DNA from: Psococerastis gibbosa | Taxonomy: Eukaryota > Arthropoda > Insecta > Psocodea > Psocidae | Direction: 5' to 3' | Assembly (NCBI GenBank): GCA_963971405.1 | Contig: OZ020492.1 | Coordinates: forward strand, 19,064,204 to 19,128,203 | DNA: 64,000 bases | Shown: positions 56,781 to 64,000 of the stretch, in pieces | Numbering within the stretch: the stretch's first letter is position 1 | How the letters are laid out: every line of letters begins with the position of its first letter | Notes under the pieces: generated by a model | The model's input: only the letters and a program-made list of their open reading frames with translations | Databases searched by the model: none | What the model was told of the DNA's origin: nothing | Position numbers and translations under genes: made by a program

Positions 56781-57560
56781 CATGTAAGTGCAATCTTCGG
56801 GGAGGCACCCTCCATGTCCCCATTAGTTGCAATGGATTATGTTTGCCACATTCGCCGATGACCGAAGTAGCAGAATAGGATGTTTTCGAGATGAAAATGT
56901 TTACAACATGTACAATATTATTGTGCTTTTATACCGTATTACAAATTAAAGCGCTCTTATTTGCAATCATTGCAAAAATGGTACTTACGTGAGTTCATTT
57001 TACACGTATAACATCATTCCACTCTCCACATTACAGTTTGTGACAGTAACTTGTTTTCCGATACAGAGGAATATTGTTTCTTAAAAGCTATTTCACTCAA
57101 CCACAGAATGGAGTTCGTACTTAAAAAGTGGACCTTTACAGTAGACAACGCGGACGCACAAGCCAATGCAAACTTCTTATCAGGTTGTCAGGCATACCTT
57201 TACCTACTGCACTAGTTTAAATATTACACAATGGGTACTTAAATTTGAGCAAATAAATTTAACGCCTTTCCATCAGATAAATGTTAAATATTTATTCAAT
57301 GTATAGCCTATGTAGTTATACAGATGTTATTCAGTCAGGTTTTGGAAGCAATCGGATCATATAACCTTTTCATTGGATCCATTCGAAATAAAATACTCAA
57401 TCTGCCCACACAAAGGATTTGAGCCAATGTCCATATCTAATATTAATGTTTCGCTGTATAGACACAAATAAAGGTTATGATATGTGCAGCATTAATCCTC
57501 TGTCAAAATAAGCGTCATCCCACGGCATTTCCTTATGTCACAAATTGATATCAAGAACCC
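56781..57560. other. No gene recognised
   Basis: AT-rich; nothing supported. Confidence 0.4.
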
Positions 57561-57563
57561 ATT

Positions 57564-58790
57564 ATGGAAAACAGACCTGTCGTTGTCGTTGTCCCGAAAA
57601 TTAAGTGGCACAAACTCAAAGAGAGCGAAAAGAAAGCATGGTTCGCAGGTAGCGTGCATGAAGCTTTAGGTAAAGTGATTGACAAGGAAGACCTGGATAT
57701 CGATGCAATAAATAAAATAAATAATTTAAATAAATAATAAATGTATTTCGTTTCTTCAATATTACATATACAGTGATATAATGAAGTAGGGGTGGCCCAA
57801 AGGATTTCTCCCGTGCTGGGGCCCCCTTAATTCTAATAACTAAGCTAAAACTAATCTAAACTAAACTAAACTAAAAATTTATCGATAATAATTAATTTTA
57901 TGTAGACTATATGGAGTAAACTGGAGTCAGCGATCATGTCGACAAGTGAAACGGTCCTGGACAGAACAAGAGGCAGAGCACCATTGAGGGCCACCAGGTG
58001 GTGGTGTCACTAGGTCCAAGGGGCTTTGAAAGTAAAGAAAGATGCTTTCAAAAAATGACAAGTTACTAAGTCACCTGAAGCCAAGGAGGAGAACAAACGA
58101 CCTAAAAAGGGTGCATGTAGAACAATTGGTTGGGCAAGAAAGGGAGCGTCCGATGAATGGTACGAAACTCTTGACACGCCAGATGGAGAAAAGAGCATCT
58201 TCAAAATGGCGAAAAGCAGATTGAAAACTCAACAAAACTTCGAGGCTGTTATGTGCGTGAAGAACCAGGAGGGCAGAGTGCTAACGGACCGAACAGATAT
58301 AAACAGCAGATGGACAGAGCACTTCAAAAGAATAGTGAATGAAGGATACTCAAGGAACCCGTTCCCTACAGTAGAACCCAATGGAGATAATGTTCCAGCT
58401 CTATCCGAGGTGGAGATAAGAGATGCTATGAAAAGCATACACGGTGGGAAAGCTGCAGGGCCGGATGAAATCCCGATGGAAGCCTACAAAGCATTGAATA
58501 ACGACAGTCTGGCAGTAATTATATATTTATTTAATCGGATACTAAAAGAAGGAGTAATCCCATCACATTGGCGTGAAAGCACAGTGGTACCCATATATAA
58601 ACGAAAGGGCGATGTGTAAGACTGTGGCAACCACCGACCTATGAAACTGCTCTACCATGCAATGAAGTGGATGGAAAGGGTGATTGAGAGAAGACTCAGA
58701 GTTCTAATAAATGACACCATCTCCGAAAACCAACTAGGATTCATGCCAGGTCGAGGAACTACAGATGGAATATACATTGCAAGGACTTGC
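57564..58790 (+). mobile_element. RTE-type LINE fragment, interrupted
   Basis: 57564-57720 reads RPVVVVPKIKWHKLKESEKK, the RTE linker before the reverse transcriptase. About 300 bp of unrelated AT-rich sequence intervenes. The LINE then continues from about 58030 with GACRTIGWARKG and the RT. Its 3' part is cut off by the foldback element at about 58787. Confidence 0.75.
58206..58619 (+). pseudogene. RTE-type reverse transcriptase fragment
   Basis: Frame reads MAKSRLKTQQNFEAVMCVKN, then TDINSRWTEHFKRIVNEG, SIHGGKAAGPDEIPMEAYK and IPSHWRESTVVPIYKRKGDV, then an in-frame TAA. After the stop the same frame continues with NHRPMKLLYHAMKWMERVIE and LGFMPGRGTTDGIYIAR to about 58780. These are RT motifs 0-2 of the RTE clade. 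The catalytic aspartates are not reached. Confidence 0.8.
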
Positions 58791-59403
58791 CCAAGTTCCT
58801 TGGCCATTTAAAGTTATGAGATAGGGATGAGGGCCAAGTTCATAGGTCACAGGATTTTTCAAAATATATTGCTGCGTTTTAGATAACTTGGCCTGGCTCT
58901 TAACCTAAAAAATATCACAACTTCACCAGGGGCGTCAACTTTCCATACGAATAGGCGACCCAGTAATTGTATTCTAGCCTAAATGACGGTATCGAAATAA
59001 ATAACTAAGGACTTTTCCTATTCTATTACAAAGCCAACCAAGGGGAGTTAGGGCTATAAAGCTGATAAGGCCCGGGACCGCCTGCTTCAGTAGCCAGTGT
59101 GGAACTCGAACCAACAACCTTTCGGGGGGAAAGTCAGAGTCTGTATACCACTTCACTACATGTCTTGACCGAAATATTGGCTCACAATGAATTAATGGGA
59201 CTGCTTTTAAAAAAGATAGTCTTAAAACATCATTTGCCAGGCCAAGTTATCTAAATATATTTTGAAAAATCCTGTGACCTATGAACTTGGCCCGCATCCC
59301 TATCTCATAACTTTAAATGACCAATAATTTTGGCCAAATTCAAGATCTCATTACTTTGAATGGCTAAACTTTCTACAAGACCGGTGTAAGGAACTTGGCC
59401 CGT
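58787..59403. mobile_element. Foldback element with about 90-bp arms, hosting a SINE-A
   Basis: Left arm (about 58790-58885) and right arm (about 59240-59402) are inverted copies: GGGCCAAGTTCATAGGTCAC, TTTAAAGTTATGAGATAGGG and AAGTTCCTT near each end. A SINE-A at 59015-59168 lies between the arms. Confidence 0.7.
59015..59168 (-). mobile_element. SINE-A copy, reverse
   Basis: 3' block AAAGCCAACCAAGGGGAG, box B complement GGAACTCGAACC, and head CTACATGTCTTG, in reverse of 34363-34560. Confidence 0.75.
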
Positions 59404-59937
59404 TTTTACATGGAGTGTTCTTGTTGGGATTTACATTTTCCTTTTACTTTTACTGAGAAGACAATGCCCAAAACCAAGCATTAAGATTATCAATCCCCCC
59501 GTACACCTTCAGGTTAAGGGGGCCTACAAAATAATTTGTTACGCCAATCATTTTAGAAAAATATACGAATTGTTATTATTATTATTATAAATAACAAAAT
59601 CATCATAGCATCCTTCCATATTGATAGTCATCAACAACGAAGTGACGAAGTAAACAACTACAAATTTAGGCGCGATCGCAAAATATGACGTGGAAAAATG
59701 ATGGTTTTGGAACAGGCCTAATCCTCAACTTTTAATCGTCATTAAAATAAGAAAATTGATAAAAACATTTTCCTAATGTGAATAAATGATGTACTGGAAT
59801 ACCCACCTTATTAAAGAATGCCACATCAGAACCACATTAAAAAATTTTTTTTAACGATCAAAATTTCTCCCATGAAATATTTTAGAATAATATACCATAG
59901 TCAATTACTATACTTTAATACTATTTTCTTTTCTCAG

Positions 59938-60441
59938 GGTGGAGAGAAGCCTTTTACAATCTGCTCGAAGTCTTTTAATGAGCGAACTATTTTTAGGAAG
60001 CACATGGGCAACCATAATAGGAAAAAGAGCTTTGCATGTACGGTCTGTGAGAAGCTCTTTAAATATAAATCCTGTCTAAAGAGCCACATGAGAATTCATA
60101 CGGGGGAAAAGCCTTTCGTCTGTAACATCTGCCCGAAATCTTTTAATAAAAAAATCGGTCTAATAGATCACATGAGAATTCATACGGGGGAGAAGCCTTT
60201 CGTCTGTAAAATCTGCTCGAGGTCTTTTAATATCAAAAGCAATCTACAGAAACACATGATAACTCATTCGAGGGAAAAGCCTTTCGTCTGTAAATTCTGC
60301 CGGAGGTCTTTTAATATCAAAGGCAGTCTAAAAAGACACACATTAACTCATACGGGTGAAAAGCCTTTCGCCTGTACGATATGCTCGGAGCCTTTCGATT
60401 GCGAAGACAATCGAAATATTCACATGAGAACTCATCAATGA
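59938..60441 (+). CDS. C2H2 zinc-finger exon 1 (five canonical fingers)
   Basis: An acceptor (TTTTCTCAG) at 59929-59937 precedes GGT GGA GAG AAG in phase 0. The frame runs to TGA at 60439-60441, 167 residues. Finger 1 (PFTICSKSFNERTIFRKHM) has lost its first Cys by a 6-nt deletion relative to the paralogue. Fingers 2-6 are canonical C-x2-C-x12-H-x3-H with HTGEKPF-type linkers, partly diverged (NRKKSF, SREKPF). The TGA is followed in frame by 25 more codons with GEKPSACTICEKRF, a decayed seventh finger. Likely a DNA-binding nuclear protein. An ATG at 59818 lies in the presumed intron. Confidence 0.82.
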   Translation, partial: GGEKPFTICSKSFNERTIFRKHMGNHNRKKSFACTVCEKLFKYKSCLKSHMRIHTGEKPFVCNICPKSFNKKIGLIDHMRIHTGEKPFVCKICSRSFNIKSNLQKHMITHSREKPFVCKFCRRSFNIKGSLKRHTLTHTGEKPFACTICSEPFDCEDNRNIHMRTHQ

Positions 60442-60519
60442 GAAAAGGCTGGAGAAAAACCTTCGGCATGTACGATCTGCGAGAAACGTTTTTATCCGAA
60501 GAAGAAATCTAATGATTAG
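60442..60519 (+). pseudogene. Decayed seventh zinc finger after the stop
   Basis: Same frame as the exon above, GEKPSACTICEKRFYPKKK then TAG. It has the first Cys pair and loses the His half. Stop readthrough would be needed to include it. Confidence 0.6.
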
Positions 60520-60819
60520 CTCTTTGCTTGCCTAGTAAACTTAATATATCATAACATGATGAGTTCTTAATTGTATATTATCAGAACTCATCATCTCGTC
60601 TTGGCAAAAAATAAAAATAAAAATTGTAACGTATGCGCAGACGGCAGTAGAAAACAGACCCATGACATACGTAAACGTCACCGGGACGCCACTGTTTGGG
60701 CTGCCCAGAGGAACATGTGTGAGCCTGAAGTGACCCGAAGACAATGTAATATATAATATAATATATAAGGATATGTAATATCGACCACTGAATTTTCTCC
60801 CACCTCTGCGATCGGATCA

Positions 60820-60973
60820 TTGCTGCCCAAGGCCGTAGAGCTAAGCGGGGGTTCATGAGGATTGATACTAGATAGAATCGGCTTTTCAGAGGAAAAATAA
60901 AAAACACTATGTAACACCCAATGAAATTCCCCCCCCCCCCCGAAAAAATCCTGGCTACGGCCTTGTTGCTGCC
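60820..60973. mobile_element. hAT MITE, 138 bp, with exact 8-bp target duplication
   Basis: Element 60828-60965 with 11-bp inverted ends CAAGGCCGTAG. TTGCTGCC on both sides. It inserted into unit 1 after the duplication, because unit 2 has the empty site (TTGTTGCCCAACAACCC near 63048). Contains a C run. Confidence 0.9.
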
Positions 60974-61340
60974 CAATAACCCGTTTAGATACATATATTT
61001 TTCTGGAATTTCAGGCTGCTCTTATATCTGATTGTCTTTTATGTACTTATGACAAATACGAGCTTTGCTGATGATACTATCGTCTATTTTCTACACCCCT
61101 TTCTTTGCATTCCTGATTGAGGTGTTATAGAGTCCGCACATAGTCTAAAAATCACAATTAATAGAAATGATTGGAATGGATTTTATAATTTTTTTTAAAT
61201 TGTTTAAACTAATTTTTGTCAGTATGTGCTTATTCTCCCTATGCTGCATATCTTAAACAGGAATTTAAGTAGTTTACGTTCCATAAATTTTAATCACTTT
61301 TCAATTCCTACCATTTTATGTAATTAAATTATTGTGTAAT

Positions 61341-62184
61341 ATTGTATTTTTGCACTAGTTTCAGTATTTGATTATTTATGTTTACCGTATATCTTGACCA
61401 GCAATTAAATCATTTTTTCCATAACTTTTAGTCTCCCATAATTTCCAACATTTGTATCTAATTAAACACTAATAGATATTGTATTGTGGCACAGGTAGTC
61501 AATAATAAATAAATAAACATATTATATACAGATATGTTATATTTTATTGTTAAATTATAAAATCAAACAATCGCCAAGAAAGTATATTTTGTATAATATA
61601 TATAGTCATGGTGCTAGTGCCTAAGTGACAGTGCAGAAAGCTTTCTCAAAGATATGGCCTCTTAGCAATTTAGGGAAGTTAGTTGCATTTCTTCTTGCCT
61701 AAATTCATTCAGTAGTTTTTTAGGGCAGGCTAATCCATGTAGAATAGGACACAGTCGGTCAACCTTGGCAGTGGTGTTGGCCTAACAAGGTCTCCCCTTT
61801 GACTCGTGTTGTAGGTGTAGCCTTCCCCAACCTGTATAAATTTACACACCTCAGGCTTTTAGATACGTAAAATTCATCTATATGTATAAAGACTGAGGCT
61901 GTCATGATTGTTAATGTTATGAAGTGAGAGCGACAACTGTCACGAGGTCCCAGTTTTAGTGAGAAGCGGACTATTGTGACATGTTCAATGATTCAGCAGC
62001 ATTATCCACTTGTCACTTGAACGCCCTCAATGTTATTAGCCTACTGTAGTAGGTAATAGGTTTTCTCGCTGCCGATGCCTTTTCGAAAATCCGGGAATAA
62101 TAGCCTTTAGTCAATGTCAGTTGCGTCTGAATATGCAGAAAACCTCTATCAGAGCCTACATCGGTACATTACGCAAGTAGCAGT
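61341..62184. other. No gene recognised
   Basis: Spacer between duplication units; AT-rich with a GC-moderate patch at 61740-61830. Nothing assigned. Confidence 0.4.
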
Positions 62185-63491
62185 AGTGACGAAGTAAACA
62201 ATTTTACATTTAGCCGGGATCGCAAAAAATGACGTGGAAAATGATGTTAATGGAATAGGCCTATGCCTCAACATTTATTCGTCATTGAAAGAAGAAAATT
62301 GATAAAAACATTTTCCTAACGTGAGTAAATGATGTAGTGGAATAACTGCTTTATTAAAGAATACGGTTAATACCACAACATAGCATTTTTATTAGCGATC
62401 AAGATACCTCCAATGAAATATTTGTGAATAATGTACCATGGCCCATTATTATACTTTAATACTCATTTCTTTCCTCAGGGTGGAGAGAAACCTTTCACAT
62501 GTACGATCTGCTCGACGTCTTTCAATGAGCGAACTAGTTTTAGGATGCACATGAGCTACCACAATAGGAAAAAGCGCTTTGCATGTACGGTCTGTACGAA
62601 GTCCTTCAAATATAAATCAGAATTAAAGAGACACATGAGAAGTCACACGGGGGAAAAGCCTTTCGTCTGTAAAATCTGCCCGAGTTCTTTTCATCTCGAA
62701 GGCAATCTAAACAGACACATGAGAATTCATACGGGGGAAAAGCCTTTTGCCTGTAAAGTCTGCTCGAGATCTTTTCATCAAAGAAGTACTCTAAAGGCTC
62801 ACCTAAGAATTCATACAGGAGAAAAACCTTTTGCCTGTAAAATCTGCCCGAGATCTTTTCATACCAAAGGCAATCTAAAGAGACACATGAAAATTCATAC
62901 AGTGGAAAAGCCTTTCGCCTGTATAGGATATGCTCAGAGTCGTTCGATTGCGAAGACAAGCTAAATATTCACATGAGAACTCATCTCAGTTAACTTAACT
63001 AGTTACTATGCGACCTACCTCCCTTCAGCGATTGGATCATTGTTGCCCAACAACCCTTGCGTCGTTTAGATAAATATAGTTTAGTATAATTTCAGCGTGC
63101 TCTTATTTCTCATTATCTTTTATGTACTTGTTAGTATTTTTCGTAATTTCTATGTATTCATTTTATGTATTTCATACTCCCCTTCTATTCGTTCCTGATT
63201 GAGGTATAAGAGTTCACATAGGCTAAAAATCACAATTAACAGATATGATTGAAAGATCTTAGGGTGGAAGTTTATAATAATAAATTTTCTTGTGTTGGCT
63301 GCGGCCTAGTAGGCCTATAGATGGCCAATAAATTATAATTTTTTTAAATTGTTTAAACTAATTTTTCTCAGAATGTGCTTATTCTCCCTATACTGCATTC
63401 CTTAACAGCAATTTAAGTAGTGTAAGTTCCATAAATTTTCGTCACATTTCAATTCCATCCATTGTAAAATTATAATTAAACTGTTGTGTAT
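62185..63491 (+). repeat. Tandem segmental duplication, unit 2
   Basis: Counterpart of 59640-61340. It shares GTGACGAAGTAAACA at the left and TTATTCTCCCTATACTGC at the right. Confidence 0.85.
62479..62964 (+). CDS. C2H2 zinc-finger exon 2 (five fingers, last finger frameshifted)
   Basis: Acceptor TTTCCTCAG then GGT GGA GAG AAA in phase 0. Fingers 1-5 are complete, with both Cys in finger 1 (FTCTICSTSFNERTSFRMHM). Finger 6 starts FAC and then a 2-nt insertion (TGTATAGGATATGC versus TGTACGATATGC in unit 1) shifts the frame to a TAA at 62962-62964, 162 codons including the stop. Finger-contact residues differ from exon 1 in fingers 3-5 (LEGNLNR, QRSTLKA, TKGNLKR), so DNA targets probably differ. 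Upstream exon as for exon 1. Confidence 0.82.
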   Translation, partial: GGEKPFTCTICSTSFNERTSFRMHMSYHNRKKRFACTVCTKSFKYKSELKRHMRSHTGEKPFVCKICPSSFHLEGNLNRHMRIHTGEKPFACKVCSRSFHQRSTLKAHLRIHTGEKPFACKICPRSFHTKGNLKRHMKIHTVEKPFACIGYAQSRSIAKTS

Positions 63492-63516
63492 TCAAGAGCG
63501 GATCCAGCGGAAAATT

Positions 63517-64000
63517 TAGGGGGGTCACAAGTTGTTTGTAAATGGAAAAGGTAATTTGTTTGTTGAATTTTTTTCTAATTTAAATTTTGTTTTTACAATC
63601 ATAGGAATTTACTCATTTATGGGGGGGGGGGGGGGTCACAAGTTATATGTAAGTGGAACAGGTAATTTGTTTGTTGGAAAATTTGGGTTTATTCAATTTA
63701 ATTTTTTTTACAATCATAGATCTTTACTCATTTAGGGGGGGGGGGGAGTCACAAGTTGTACGTACGTGGAAAAGGTAATTTGATTGTTAAAAATTTGGGT
63801 TTTATTCAATTTAATTTTTTTTTCTCACAATCATAGGGATTTGCTCATTTTTCGGGGGGAAATGTGTTTTATTTCATTTTTTTTACAATCATAGCCATAT
63901 AGTCATTTACGGAGGGGGGGGGGGGGTCACAAGTTGTATGTAAGTGGAAAAGGTAATTTGTTTGTTAAAAATTTGGGTTTTATTCAATTTTTTTTTCACA
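63517..64000. repeat. G-tract minisatellite, unit about 112 bp, running off the window
   Basis: Units start at GTCACAAGTTG-type phrases at 63524, 63635, 63748 and 63926. A degenerate unit lies at about 63852. Each carries a G run of 6-15 followed by GGAAAAGGTAATTTGTTTG and TTTACAATCATAG. The array continues past the end. Confidence 0.88.

Larger units (their letters stand above)
59640..61340 (+). repeat. Tandem segmental duplication, unit 1
   Basis: Homologous over its whole length to 62185-63491: upstream non-coding, zinc-finger exon and downstream sequence (TTTAAATTGTTTAAAC, TTATTCTCCCTATG). Unit 1 carries extra DNA downstream of the finger exon, including the hAT MITE at 60828. Confidence 0.85.

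Noticed and set aside
60581..60994. 137-codon minus-strand ORF downstream of zinc-finger exon 1
   Set aside because: It runs through a hAT MITE and a C run; no domain, absent in the duplicate unit.
62606..62959. 117-codon minus-strand ORF
   Set aside because: Antisense of the zinc-finger array; periodic because the fingers are repeats.

Overview
The window is animal nuclear DNA, most likely from an arthropod and probably an insect or close relative. It is AT-rich and intron-rich, and transposon debris fills most of it. I cannot name the species. Evidence: a coronin gene in eight coding exons with GT-AG (once GC-AG) introns; mariner and hAT elements; Penelope-like elements; a CsRn1-type Ty3/gypsy element; RTE and Jockey/I-type LINEs; tRNA-derived SINEs. 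There is no operon-like or prokaryotic organisation. || Layout. 1-13.8 kb is a repeat graveyard: a hAT element with a nested foldback MITE and a SINE, a deleted mariner, a second hAT, a second MITE copy and LINE scraps. Two weak membrane-protein exon candidates lie on the minus strand. 13.9-24.7 kb holds coronin (plus strand, 513 codons predicted), whose introns carry a Penelope-like fragment, LINE and SINE insertions and a foldback element. 24.7-38 kb is mostly unassigned AT-rich DNA with a decayed mariner, a tRNA-Glu-like SINE and a near-perfect 145-bp foldback. 38.0-38.3 kb has an unidentified coding exon on the minus strand. 39.2-44.3 kb is a near-intact Ty3/gypsy retrotransposon (387-bp LTRs that differ at one base, 4-bp target duplication) inserted into an older LINE reverse transcriptase. 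44.7-51.9 kb is more LINE, hAT and repeat material. It includes a Penelope-like insertion with an apparent hammerhead ribozyme, and the gene for signal recognition particle (7SL) RNA on the minus strand with a TGACGTCA box just upstream. 52.5-63 kb holds a C2H2 zinc-finger locus on the plus strand: a coding exon with two PLDLT motifs, then two tandemly duplicated zinc-finger exons, with LINEs and a foldback element between. The window ends in a G-tract minisatellite. || Gene logic. Coronin (actin dynamics) and SRP RNA (protein targeting) are housekeeping genes. The zinc-finger locus is the most interesting cellular unit. Its short exon ends in phase 0, and both finger exons start in phase 0 after good acceptors, so the locus could make two proteins from one N-terminus carrying CtBP-like docking motifs. 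Everything else is mobile DNA. Several insertions keep exact target-site duplications, so the order of nested events can be read.
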